From positions 1-15,626 of the forward strand of contig DEZY01000187.1 in the NCBI GenBank assembly GCA_002365735.1: 15,626 nt of DNA, given 5' to 3'. Under the pieces are notes generated by a model. That model saw only the letters and a program-made list of their open reading frames with translations. It searched no databases and was not told where the DNA came from. Position 1 is the first letter of the stretch. Each line of letters opens with the position of its first letter. The translations under genes were made by a program, and so were the position numbers. Positions 8,701 through 15,626 of the stretch are shown here, piece after piece. This DNA comes from Actinobacteria bacterium UBA3120 (GTDB taxonomy: Bacteria > Actinomycetota > Actinomycetes > S36-B12).

Positions 8701-9603
8701 TCATGACCATTCTGGAGGTGAGCCGCGTGGTTTAAGCGTGATCAAGGTCGCCTCGGGTGGGCAGGCGAACCGGAATGGGGCGTATCGAGAGCAACCCAGT
8801 CCTGCGGAAACATGTAGTGCGGAGTTGCGATGCTGTGAAAGCCCACGTGCCCGCTTGGGATCAAGGTCACAGTTGGTGACGAGCGCTCCGTAGCCTGGGA
8901 CACGAAGTTGTCCACCGTGCGTGTGTCCGGCCAGAATGAGTTGAGCGTTGTCCGCTGCCATTGCATCAAGGACCCGTAGGTAGGGGGCATGCACAACACC
9001 CAGGGACAGATCTGCCTCGCTGTTGAAGGACCCGCGGATTCCCTCGTAGTCGTCACGAGCAATGTGGGGGTCATCAACGCCTTTCACGCTGATCAGTCGC
9101 CCACCCACTGTCCAATTAACGTGGGTGTTGGTTAAGTCAAGCCAACCGTGGTCGCTCATGCCAGCGGCGAGCGGTTCCCAATCCAACATGGGGCGTGCCG
9201 GTGTGATCTGGCTGGGCCCAGCAAAATATTTCACGGGGTTAATGGGCTTCGGTGCGTAATAGTCATTGCTCCCCAAGACAAAAGCACCAGGGAGTTCCAT
9301 CAGTGGATCTAGGGCTTCGAGGGCGCTGGAGACTCCATCAACATGTGAGAGGAAGTCGCCGGTCGCGACTACTGCATCTGGGCTGAGCGCGGCTAGGGAT
9401 TGAACCCATCGCAATTTCGCTCCTTGCCCCGGGATCATGTGTAGATCTGAAATGTGGAGTAAACGAAGTGAATTTTGACCTGGTGGGAGAATAGGAATTT
9501 CAATTCGACGAAGAGTGAATCTCCTGGTTTCAAGGTGGGCGTAAGCCAAGGCGCCCAGGCCCGTAGCGGTAAAGGCCGCGAGGGCTTTTCGGGTTGACAC
9601 CAT
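8701..9603 (-). CDS. Membrane-anchored calcineurin-like metallophosphoesterase
   Basis: A two-metal phosphoesterase of the YkuE/LpxH-like branch, 300 aa from ATG 9603. Motifs with the metal-binding residues are Asp53 and His55 (HISDLH), Asp83 (TGDF), Asn113 (GSNDY), His205 and His227/His229 (GHTHGGQ). A hydrophobic stretch at about 8-22 looks like an uncleaved signal anchor. The active domain would then lie outside or at the membrane, as in related phosphoesterases acting on phospholipid or cell-wall intermediates (inference). The frame is open for 25 further codons upstream, but those overlap the divergent YqeY-like gene. Met26 of that longer frame gives the usual family N-terminus. In M. 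tuberculosis the phosphoesterase Rv3683 sits in the same position beside ponA2. The substrate is not predictable. Confidence 0.88.
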   Translation of the reverse strand: MVSTRKALAAFTATGLGALAYAHLETRRFTLRRIEIPILPPGQNSLRLLHISDLHMIPGQGAKLRWVQSLAALSPDAVVATGDFLSHVDGVSSALEALDPLMELPGAFVLGSNDYYAPKPINPVKYFAGPSQITPARPMLDWEPLAAGMSDHGWLDLTNTHVNWTVGGRLISVKGVDDPHIARDDYEGIRGSFNSEADLSLGVVHAPYLRVLDAMAADNAQLILAGHTHGGQLRVPGYGALVTNCDLDPKRARGLSQHRNSALHVSAGLGCSRYAPFRFACPPEATLITLKPRGSPPEWS

Positions 9604-9648
9604 GTGACCATGTTCCCACTCGTTATGTATAGGTGGAACAATGCCCAC

Positions 9649-10116
9649 ATGTCTACCGAACTCAAAGCCCAACTGCACGAAGATTTAACTATCTCGATCA
9701 AGGCGCGTGACCAACTCAAGTCAGCAACATTGCGCATGGTGCTCACGGCGATTACTAATGAAGAGGTGGCCGGAAAAGAAGTCAAGGTACTCACTGATGA
9801 AGAAGTACTCACCGTTCTTGCACGCGAGGCAAAGAAGCGTCGTGAAAGTGCGACCGCCTACACCGAAGCTCACCGCCCAGAGTTGGCGGAGCGTGAAAAC
9901 TCCGAACTCGAAGTGATCTCGCAGTACCTGCCCACACAACTAAATGAAGCCGAACTGGAAGCAATAGTGACTTCTGCAGTAGCGCAGATAGCTGGAAGTG
10001 GTGCTACCGGCGGAGCGGCCATGGGCGCCATGATGAAAATTGTTCAGCCGCAGGTCAAGGGCCGTGCGGATGGAGGAGTGGTTGCCGGGCTGGTTAAGAA
10101 AGCTTTAGAAAGTTAA
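9649..10116 (+). CDS. YqeY/GatB C-terminal-like domain protein
   Basis: A 155-aa helical protein of the YqeY family, related to the tRNA-binding tail domain of the GatB amidotransferase subunit. Typical patterns are 'LK..L..DL..ai Kard....atLRMVL.AI.N.EV', 'EEVLTVLAREAKKRRESATAY' (52-72), 'E..vI..YLP.QL.E.El' and the Gly/Ala-Met-rich end 'GAMMKIVQPQVKGRADGGVV'. The family's biochemical role is not firmly established, and tRNA or amidotransferase association is inferred from homology. I chose ATG 9649 because the family starts here. Earlier in-frame starts (9604, 9610, 9625) would run into the divergent phosphoesterase leader. AGGTGG lies 12 nt before the ATG, rather far. Its TAA stop overlaps the stop of the opposing penicillin-binding protein gene. 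Confidence 0.92.
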   Translation: MSTELKAQLHEDLTISIKARDQLKSATLRMVLTAITNEEVAGKEVKVLTDEEVLTVLAREAKKRRESATAYTEAHRPELAERENSELEVISQYLPTQLNEAELEAIVTSAVAQIAGSGATGGAAMGAMMKIVQPQVKGRADGGVVAGLVKKALES

Positions 10117-12386
10117 GGCACGAGATTGTCGGCGGGGATTTCTTCTGGTGCTGGATTCTCAAAAATCCCTTCTTCAACGGGCGCCTGACCTTCAGCGGAT
10201 GCCGGATCATCACTCGGAGCCACTAGCGAGTCTGGATCAGTATTATCAAATGTCGTTTCGCCTTCGCCGATAAAGATCTCCCCATCGGAATCTATTTCTG
10301 GCTCTACGTAAGGCGCAACAGTGAATTGGGTTCGTAAATCAAAATTTGCAATCGGTAAATTGGCCGAAGCGCTCAGCATGGACTCTTTCCAGATGGGTCC
10401 AGGAATCGTCCCGCCGTACACCTGCCGGTAGTACGTACCATTAATGGTGATGTCTTTAAGGGGGAATGCGTAACCACCGCGGGGGTCACCCACCCACACG
10501 GCCGAGGCGACCTGGGGGGTGTACCCGGCAAACCAGACGGCCGCTGATTCATTGGTAGTACCGGTCTTTCCTGCGGCAGGACGGTCCCCAAGGTTCATAG
10601 CTGCGCCCGTGCGACCCGGAATATTTCCATCCACCACGCCGTTAAGCATCACGGTGACTCCGTCTGCAACTGAACGATCCAAAATTTGGCGGCAATCACC
10701 ATTGGGCACAGAAAGTTTAGCGCCGTCGCGATCGCGGATCTCAAGAATAGGAACGGGATCGCAGTAGCGTCCGTGAGCTGCGAAAGTCGCATACGCATTT
10801 GCCAGAGATAGGGGAGCGATTTCCATCGTTCCCAGCGTAAATGAGGGAACGCGGAGAAGGGGTTCGCCATTACCCAATGTGACTCCGAGCGACTCCGCAA
10901 TTGCTGCCGGACGGCAAATTCCGGTGCGCTCCTCGATTGCCATGAAGTACGTATTGGTCGAGTACGCAGTCGCTTGGGGCATGTTCAGGGTGCCCGAGGT
11001 AGTCGAGTTGCGAACAGTAACTGGATCGTAAATCGCACCGGTATCGCAGTTTTTGAAGTCGTTGAAAGTGTTGGGACTGGGGGCGCTTATGTATTCGTTT
11101 GGAGAGATACCTGCTTCCAGGGCTGCCGCTAGGGTGAAAATCTTAAAAGTCGAACCGGCCTGCATCCCGATAGTGCCACCCATACTTTGAGGAGCGTTGT
11201 AGTTGTAGGTGGTCTTGCCCTTACCGCTAGTTCCCCACTCCCGGTTTTGGGTCATAGCGATTATTTGCCCGGTCCCAGGTTGGACCATTGAGATCGCTGC
11301 GGCTTTTCCACTGTCGTCATCAATAGGAATTTTCGACTCAACAATTTCGGTTACGGATTTTTGTACGGTTGGATCAAGAGTTGTTGTAATGGTGTAGCCG
11401 CCGCGACGAAGAAAAGTTTCCCGAGCTTCAGGGGTGTCACCGAAAACCTCGTTCTCGCGGATTGATTGTAAAACATAATCACAGAAGAATGGTGCGTAGC
11501 TCGAGGTGCAGCCATTGGTCACCCGGGTTGGATTCAAAAGCGTCTGCATCGGAATTTTTTGGGCCCGCTCAGAGTCCGCTTGCGAGATGTACCCGGAGGA
11601 AGCCATTCGCTGTAACACCACATTGCGCCGTTCGGTAGAAAACTCCGGATTGCGAAGTGGATCGTAAGAAGTTGGACGCTGAACAATCCCCGCGAGGGTC
11701 GCGGCCTCTGCCAGAGTCAGGTTTGCAGCTGGTTTTGAAAAGTAGCGCCGTGCGGCAGCTTCAATGCCGTAGGCACCTGATCCGAAGTAAGCGATATTGA
11801 GATAGCGGGCGAGGATCTCACCTTTTGTGAATCGCTTTTCCAGGGCTAATGCCAACCGCACTTCCTTAATCTTTCGCGCCGAGGTGTCTCCTCGCGCGGC
11901 CTCAAGCTCTTCGGCGCTGGTTGCCTGGTTCACAAGGACATTTTTGATGTACTGCATGGTCAAGGTCGAGGCACCCTCGGAGACCTCACCGGAGCTAGCG
12001 TTTGATGCCGCTGCACGGACTATCCCGCGGAAGTCGACACCATTATGTTCAAGGAAGCGGGCGTCTTCGACCGAAACCGTGGCCTGGCGCATGATCGGTG
12101 CAATGCTGTCGAGGGGGACTTCAATCCGATTTTGGTAATAGATTGTTGCCAGCACTGAGCCATCGGAGGCCAGGATCACGCTTCGCTCAGGCAGTGGCGG
12201 GGTGTTCAGTTCGTCGGGTAGGGACTCGAAATCTCGAACAACGTCACGGGTCAGGACGCCCAGGCTTCCGGCAAATGGGATGAGCATGAGGCCCACTAAG
12301 ACGCCGGCCAGGACTGAAATGCCCACGATTGCGCCAATGGTGGCCGAAATCCGGCCGACTGTGACTTTTCTGTGGGGCATGTTCAT
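10113..12386 (-). CDS. ponA: Class A penicillin-binding protein (glycosyltransferase/transpeptidase)
   Basis: Bifunctional peptidoglycan synthase, 757 aa from ATG 12386. A short basic cytoplasmic N-terminus precedes a transmembrane segment at about 14-39. The GT51 glycosyltransferase domain follows, with catalytic Glu107 in 'SVEDARFLEHNG' (105-116), 'GASTLTMQYIKN' (138-149) and 'EKRFTKGEILARYLN'. The transpeptidase domain carries STFK (Ser412 nucleophile, Lys415), STN (476-478) and KTG (607-609). A final acidic Pro/Glu/Asp-rich tail of about 65 residues has no recognisable fold. No PASTA domain is visible, unlike mycobacterial PonA2, which occupies the same place next to whiB4. The frame stays open for 38 codons upstream, back to a TTG at 12500. 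The internal start is preferred because it places the membrane anchor near the N-terminus. A TACCCT hexamer lies 9 nt upstream of this ATG. Confidence 0.95.
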   Translation of the reverse strand: MNMPHRKVTVGRISATIGAIVGISVLAGVLVGLMLIPFAGSLGVLTRDVVRDFESLPDELNTPPLPERSVILASDGSVLATIYYQNRIEVPLDSIAPIMRQATVSVEDARFLEHNGVDFRGIVRAAASNASSGEVSEGASTLTMQYIKNVLVNQATSAEELEAARGDTSARKIKEVRLALALEKRFTKGEILARYLNIAYFGSGAYGIEAAARRYFSKPAANLTLAEAATLAGIVQRPTSYDPLRNPEFSTERRNVVLQRMASSGYISQADSERAQKIPMQTLLNPTRVTNGCTSSYAPFFCDYVLQSIRENEVFGDTPEARETFLRRGGYTITTTLDPTVQKSVTEIVESKIPIDDDSGKAAAISMVQPGTGQIIAMTQNREWGTSGKGKTTYNYNAPQSMGGTIGMQAGSTFKIFTLAAALEAGISPNEYISAPSPNTFNDFKNCDTGAIYDPVTVRNSTTSGTLNMPQATAYSTNTYFMAIEERTGICRPAAIAESLGVTLGNGEPLLRVPSFTLGTMEIAPLSLANAYATFAAHGRYCDPVPILEIRDRDGAKLSVPNGDCRQILDRSVADGVTVMLNGVVDGNIPGRTGAAMNLGDRPAAGKTGTTNESAAVWFAGYTPQVASAVWVGDPRGGYAFPLKDITINGTYYRQVYGGTIPGPIWKESMLSASANLPIANFDLRTQFTVAPYVEPEIDSDGEIFIGEGETTFDNTDPDSLVAPSDDPASAEGQAPVEEGIFENPAPEEIPADNLVP

Positions 12387-12619
12387 CAGACGACAAGGGT
12401 AAGTCCCTCGTTCCCGAATTCCAAAGGCATCCTCGGAATAGGGCAATTCTTCGAACTCTATGGAGAGATTTTGGGAAGAACTTTGTGCAATTATTCCCAA
12501 AATAAATAACTATTGACTCGAGGGTGCAGGCGGAGCATAGTTTGGCACGTACAAGAAGTGACTTGCGGATATGTCCTGTGGTAACCCCGGGGGCAACTAA
12601 CTGAGGAGTTTGCACTCAT
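12387..12619. other. Divergent control region between the penicillin-binding protein and whiB4
   Basis: This 233-bp stretch separates the two divergent genes. It holds the whiB4 promoter and 5' leader on the right, and on the left the uncertain 5' end of the penicillin-binding protein gene, whose frame stays open to 12500. Around 12491-12514 it is AT-rich. No small gene is evident. Confidence 0.4.
12513..12541 (+). promoter_or_regulatory. Candidate whiB4 promoter
   Basis: TTGACT (12513-12518) and CATAGT (12536-12541) are 17 bp apart. The resulting leader would be about 70 nt and contains GAGGAG (12603-12608) as ribosome site, 11 nt before the ATG. The GAGG of that site forms the loop of a small AACT/AGTT hairpin. 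Confidence 0.5.
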
Positions 12620-12931
12620 ATGTCGATAGCAACCGAATGGGCCACCCAAGCAGCCTGCCGCGATACAGATCCGGACACACTTTTCGTTCAGGGTGCCGCA
12701 CAAAATAGAGTTAAGGCGATTTGCCTCGGTTGCGAAGTGCGCACCGAGTGCCTGTCTGACGCACTGGACAATCGGGTTGAATTTGGCGTCTGGGGCGGAA
12801 TGACCGAGCGGGAGCGTCGGGCACTACTGCGCCGCCGACCCAATGTTGGTTCCTGGCGGGAACTACTGATGAGCGCTCAGAACGAGTATGAACGTCAATC
12901 TTTTTTGAGTGCGACTGATCGCGCCTCGTAG
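12620..12931 (+). CDS. whiB4: WhiB-family iron-sulfur regulator (WhiB4/WblA type)
   Basis: A 103-aa actinobacterial transcription regulator that binds a redox- or NO-sensitive [4Fe-4S] cluster. The four cluster ligands are Cys13, Cys35, Cys38 and Cys44 (C...CxxC...C). They are followed by the family turn GVWGG (56-60) and a basic C-terminal region, 'RRALLRRR' (66-73), for DNA contact. The assignment to the WhiB4/WblA branch comes from context. In mycobacteria whiB4, and in Streptomyces wblA, lie divergent from a class A penicillin-binding protein and convergent or adjacent to two ArsA-like ATPases, exactly as here. Sequence alone would support only 'WhiB family'. Those relatives govern oxidative stress response and development. 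Its TAG stop directly abuts the stop of the opposing ATPase gene with no base between. Confidence 0.93.
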   Translation: MSIATEWATQAACRDTDPDTLFVQGAAQNRVKAICLGCEVRTECLSDALDNRVEFGVWGGMTERERRALLRRRPNVGSWRELLMSAQNEYERQSFLSATDRAS

Positions 12932-14059
12932 TTACCAGCTAATTTCCTGATTGGCGAGGGCGGCGCCTATTTCACGCAGGCCCTCTAAATCGTGAACATC
13001 TTGAGTCATTGCTGGAACAGGTTGAACGGGAACGCTCGGATGCGCTGCTGTGAAACGTGAGGCAAGGTGCTTTTGCCGTCCTTTGATTTCCATCCGCTCC
13101 GCGTGCAATCCCAGTAATGCAGCAGTGAGAGTGCCTGTGGTGTCAGCAGTAAGTTTTTGTGCGGCAGCCATCACTTGATCGTGGGTAAGTCCAGTTTCCG
13201 GCACTTCCTGCACTCGATTCAAAATCAGCCCACCGAGTGGCATCTCGTCTTGATTGAGTCGCTCCACAAAGTATGCAGCCTCGCGCAGCGCGTCACGCTC
13301 GGGAACCGCCACCACAATAAATGCAGTTCCCGAGTCTTTAAGGAGGGCATAGGTTGCATCAGCTCGCTCACGGAAGCCTCCGAACGTTGTATCAATTGCT
13401 GCCACGAAATTCCCGACATCAGCGAGTACTTGAGCACCCAGCAGTTTACTCAAAACGTTGGTAAAGATTCCGAAGCCAAGGGCTGCGATCCGACCGATAC
13501 CACGGCCGGCACCTCGCGCAGGTGCGGTCAGGATTCGAATAAACCGCCCGTCAAGAAATGACCCGAGACGGGCGGGGGCATCAAGGAAGTCAAGTGCATT
13601 TCGGCTGGGGGGCGTGTCAACGACGATCAAATCCCACTGCGAGTCATCAGCACGTAATTGTCCTAGTTTCTCCATGGCCATGTATTCCTGGGTTCCAGCG
13701 AAGGACGAGGAGAGAGCTTGATAAAAAGGGTTGCTCAAAATTTGCTGCGCTCGTTCGGGGTCGCTGTGAGATTCAACGACCTCGTCAAAAGTGCGCTTCA
13801 TGTCAAGCATCATTGCGCTCAATGAACCATTGGGAATTCCAGGAACGGGTCTCGGCGTGTTATCTAGCTCGGTCAATCCCATCGCCTGTGCGAGTCGGCG
13901 GGCAGGATCGATCGTGAGTACACATACATTTCGCCCGAGTTCGGCAGCGCGAAGCCCCAAGGCGGCAGCCGTAGTAGTTTTCCCAACCCCACCGGCTCCG
14001 GTGCAGACAATTATGTGCTTGGTGGGGTCGGTGAGAATTACATCGATATCTAATGTCAT
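12932..14059 (-). CDS. ArsA/GET3-like P-loop ATPase, second subunit (Rv3680-like)
   Basis: A 375-aa cytoplasmic SIMIBI ATPase of the ArsA/GET3 group. It has a Walker A loop GAGGVGKT (21-28), a switch I region '[12 protein letters not shown]' with Asp51, and a switch II '[17 protein letters not shown]'. The first-lysine position of the deviant Walker motif (GKGGxGKT) is Ala22 here, so the signature lysine is missing. No arsenite-binding cysteine set and no CxxC zinc motif are seen, so arsenite transport is unlikely. In M. tuberculosis the homologous pair Rv3679-Rv3680 has been studied as a GET3-like complex (BagA/BagB, as I recall), with metabolic rather than arsenical phenotypes. The gene follows its partner after 1 nt (stop and ATG nearly touching), so coupled translation and a heteromeric complex are likely. 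Confidence 0.9.
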   Translation of the reverse strand: MTLDIDVILTDPTKHIIVCTGAGGVGKTTTAAALGLRAAELGRNVCVLTIDPARRLAQAMGLTELDNTPRPVPGIPNGSLSAMMLDMKRTFDEVVESHSDPERAQQILSNPFYQALSSSFAGTQEYMAMEKLGQLRADDSQWDLIVVDTPPSRNALDFLDAPARLGSFLDGRFIRILTAPARGAGRGIGRIAALGFGIFTNVLSKLLGAQVLADVGNFVAAIDTTFGGFRERADATYALLKDSGTAFIVVAVPERDALREAAYFVERLNQDEMPLGGLILNRVQEVPETGLTHDQVMAAAQKLTADTTGTLTAALLGLHAERMEIKGRQKHLASRFTAAHPSVPVQPVPAMTQDVHDLEGLREIGAALANQEISW

Positions 14060-14060
14060 G

Positions 14061-15050
14061 TTATTGCCCCTCGCCGATTCCGTGGGCGGTCATAATTGCG
14101 GCAAGTTCATAGAGTGCCCCCAAATCAATTCCACCGGGAAGTAGCGGGAGAACAAAGAGTGGAAGGCCCTGCTCGGTTAAACGTTGCAATTCATTCACTT
14201 CTAAATCAACCCGCTCGGCATGATCACTCGCTTCGGCCAGTAAAACGTCAACTAATTTCTTACTGGGCGTGAGCCCTGATCTCGCGATTTCAGTTTCAAT
14301 TTGCGTCGCGGGAAGTTGACCTGTTACAGCGAGTGCGCGCTGCTGGGTATTGAGTTGGGGTGGTCTGGTCATGTTGACAAAGATCCCGCCTACAGGAAGG
14401 TCTGCCTGCTCAAGCTCGGCCACGCCATCGAGAGTTTCCTGGACCGGCATCTCTTCCAGAAGAGTCACGAGGTGGATAGCTGTCTGCTCTGATGCGATCA
14501 CGCTCATCACAGAATCCGCATGCGATTTGATGGGTCCAACCTTGGCAAGTCCAGACACTTCAGAGTTGACATTCAAAAATCGAGCGATGCGCCCGGTGGG
14601 CGGAGCATCGAGAATTACAAAGTCATACGCATTGTCTTGCTTCTTTTCTTTACGTTTAACAACTTCACAGGCCTTGCCGGTCAGCAGAACATCACGCAAG
14701 CCTGGAGCGATTGTTGTAGCAAAATCCACTGCACCCATCTTGCTCAGTGCCGATCCGGCACGACGAAGTTTGTAAAACATTTCGAGGTAGTCAAGGAGGG
14801 CATCTTCAGTGTCAACAGCGAGTGCCCACACTTCACCACCGCCAGCCGCTACTGCGATCTTGCGTTCTTCATAAGGTAATGGAGGGGTGTCAAAGAGTTG
14901 GGCAATTCCCTGCCGACCTTCAACTTCCATCAGTAGGGTGCGGTGCCCACCTTTGGCCAGTGTGATAGCCAAAGCCGCCGCGATTGTGGTCTTCCCAGTT
15001 CCGCCCTTACCGGACACAACATGAAGGGTGACTTCGGGCCAATATTGCAC
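14061..15050 (-). CDS. ArsA/GET3-like P-loop ATPase, first subunit (Rv3679-like)
   Basis: A 329-aa SIMIBI ATPase, upstream partner of the gene at 14059. It has the full deviant Walker A, GKGGTGKT (14-21), with signature Lys15 and P-loop Lys20, and a switch II '[15 protein letters not shown]' (145-159). In the switch I region, where ArsA has an aspartate, it reads '[13 protein letters not shown]' with Glu44. A Lys-rich surface segment lies at 132-138. As in its partner, no arsenite or zinc cysteines are present. The start is a GTG at 15050 with TAAAGT 6 nt upstream, indicating a leaderless transcript. The operon probably consists of just the two ATPases and runs head-on into whiB4. The role is unknown: membrane-protein targeting is suggested by the GET3 relationship but not shown by sequence. 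Confidence 0.9.
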   Translation of the reverse strand: MQYWPEVTLHVVSGKGGTGKTTIAAALAITLAKGGHRTLLMEVEGRQGIAQLFDTPPLPYEERKIAVAAGGGEVWALAVDTEDALLDYLEMFYKLRRAGSALSKMGAVDFATTIAPGLRDVLLTGKACEVVKRKEKKQDNAYDFVILDAPPTGRIARFLNVNSEVSGLAKVGPIKSHADSVMSVIASEQTAIHLVTLLEEMPVQETLDGVAELEQADLPVGGIFVNMTRPPQLNTQQRALAVTGQLPATQIETEIARSGLTPSKKLVDVLLAEASDHAERVDLEVNELQRLTEQGLPLFVLPLLPGGIDLGALYELAAIMTAHGIGEGQ

Positions 15051-15062
15051 TAGTTCACTTTA
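15048..15062 (-). promoter_or_regulatory. Likely leaderless promoter of the ATPase operon
   Basis: TAAAGT (15062-15057, minus strand) ends 6 nt before the GTG start. No Shine-Dalgarno sequence is visible in the 40-bp divergent gap to the DUF4177 gene, and no clear -35 is seen. Confidence 0.45.
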
Positions 15063-15078
15063 CTCACTGGGCCCACGT

Positions 15079-15093
15079 TACGCTCACCCCATG
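15079..15093 (+). promoter_or_regulatory. Likely leaderless promoter of the DUF4177 gene
   Basis: TACGCT (15079-15084) ends 6 nt before the ATG at 15091. The 6 nt between are CACCCC, without any ribosome site. The -35 is not recognisable. Confidence 0.4.
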
Positions 15094-15246
15094 ACAAACT
15101 GGGAATATGCCACCGTTCCGCTCTTGGTTCACGCGACCAAGCAAATTCTGGACACGTGGGGAGAAGATGGCTGGGAATTGGTTCAAGTTGTGCCAGGACC
15201 AAACCCCGACAACATGGTGGCTTATCTCAAGCGCCCGAGCAGCTAA
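15091..15246 (+). CDS. DUF4177-type microprotein (Rv3678A-like)
   Basis: A 51-aa protein with the pattern 'WEYATVPLL......IL..WGEDGWELVQVVPGP', the hallmark 'WEY.V...L...G..GWELV' of DUF4177-type small proteins. The frame is open further upstream, but a start at 15028 would overlap the divergent ATPase gene. ATG 15091 gives the family N-terminus and fits the adjacent -10 hexamer. M. tuberculosis encodes a similarly sized protein, Rv3678A, in the same place between the ATPase pair and the RidA-like gene, so this is a conserved gene despite its size. The function is unknown. It lies 12 nt before the RidA-family gene and is probably co-transcribed with it. Confidence 0.85.
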   Translation: MTNWEYATVPLLVHATKQILDTWGEDGWELVQVVPGPNPDNMVAYLKRPSS

Positions 15247-15258
15247 GGAATATAAAAC

Positions 15259-15626
15259 ATGTCTGCAGTTGAGGACCGTCTCGCCGAACTTGGACTAAGC
15301 GTGCCTGAAGTCACGGCCCCGCTCGCCTCTTATGTGCCCGCAGTTATCAGTGGCTCATATGTCTACACATCGGGACAACTGCCGTTCATCTCCGGAGCAC
15401 TCCAAGCAACTGGGCGACTTGGCTCCGAGATTGAGGTTGATGAGGGGGTATCACTAGCCCAGATTTGTGGGCTGAATGCTATCGCTGCGGTTAAAAGTGT
15501 GATCGGTGACCTGGATCGCGTTGTTCAGGTTGTCCGCGTGACGGGGTTCGTTGCGTCAACGCCAGAATTCACTTCCCAACCCGCGGTCATTAACGGTGCG
15601 AGTAATTTGCTGGGTACCGCTTTTGG
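15259..15626 (+). CDS. RidA/YjgF-family protein (3' truncated)
   Basis: The first 122 residues of a RidA (YjgF/YER057c/UK114) family protein; the window ends inside the gene. It begins MSAVEDRLAELGLSVPEV and has the family strands 'YVYTSGQLPF' and 'AQICGLNAIAAVKSVIGDLDRV', then 'VVRVTGFVAS'. RidA itself deaminates reactive 2-aminoacrylate and other enamines or imines, but the C-terminal arginine that defines the active deaminases would lie beyond the window. Members of this operon-linked branch (Rv3678c-like) may therefore be active or not. An AAGGA ribosome site sits 9 nt before the ATG. It follows the DUF4177 gene closely in one operon. Confidence 0.9.
   Translation, partial: MSAVEDRLAELGLSVPEVTAPLASYVPAVISGSYVYTSGQLPFISGALQATGRLGSEIEVDEGVSLAQICGLNAIAAVKSVIGDLDRVVQVVRVTGFVASTPEFTSQPAVINGASNLLGTAF

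Noticed and set aside
9604..9648. Longer YqeY-like protein starting at 9604
   Set aside because: The extra residues do not match the family, and the start would leave no room for the divergent phosphoesterase promoter.
12932..15050. Arsenite pump function of the two ArsA-like ATPases, linking them to arsR/cadI
   Set aside because: Arsenite-binding cysteines are absent, the genes lie far from the ars pair, and the context matches the mycobacterial GET3-like pair instead.

Overview
The window looks like a compact chromosomal segment from an actinobacterium (Actinomycetota). The evidence is a WhiB-type Fe-S regulator beside a bifunctional penicillin-binding protein and two ArsA/GET3-like ATPases, an actinobacterial ArsR/CadI pair, and an aspartokinase with a likely internal start for a separate beta subunit. 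As I recall it, M. tuberculosis carries the same cassettes at Rv3678-Rv3683 (ridA-like, Rv3678A, Rv3679, Rv3680, whiB4, ponA2, phosphoesterase) and Rv3708-Rv3721 (asd, ask, recR, dnaX). Base composition is moderate by eye. Together with the very tight packing and a Lys/Cys-rich secreted-protein tail, this suggests a streamlined, perhaps aquatic, lineage. That taxonomic refinement is inference.

Layout. (1) 1-1120: the 3' end of dnaX and then recR, 6 nt apart, with no ybaB/ebfC gene between them. (2) 1117-2858, minus strand: a two-gene DrrAB-type ABC exporter. (3) 2887-5209: lysC and asd, the first two steps of the aspartate pathway. (4) 5213-6173: a divergent cadI/arsI and arsR pair with an AT-rich two-operator control region, followed by a minus-strand tRNA-Pro(CGG). 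(5) 6402-8623: two convergent genes for secreted beta-propeller-like proteins of unknown function. (6) 8701-12931: a membrane-anchored metallophosphoesterase, a YqeY/GatB-like protein, a class A penicillin-binding protein and a WhiB4/WblA-type regulator. (7) 12932-15626: an operon of two ArsA-like ATPases on the minus strand, then a divergent DUF4177 microprotein and a RidA-family gene that runs off the edge.

How the genes fit together. The lysC-asd pair makes aspartate semialdehyde, the precursor of lysine and diaminopimelate, and the penicillin-binding protein polymerises and cross-links the resulting peptidoglycan. The WhiB protein is probably a redox-responsive regulator in the same neighbourhood. 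The ATPases resemble the mycobacterial GET3-like pair. arsR/cadI is a self-contained arsenic or cadmium response unit without a visible transporter.

Two genome-wide habits show up. Convergent genes end within about 3 nt of each other or overlap at their stop codons. Several first genes of transcription units have a TANNNT -10 hexamer only 5-9 nt before the start codon and little Shine-Dalgarno sequence, which points to leaderless mRNAs. The most rewarding items are the ars control region, the internal lysC start, the asymmetric P-loops of the ATPase pair, and the two uncharacterised secreted propellers. I found no insertion sequence, CRISPR array or unambiguous intrinsic terminator.
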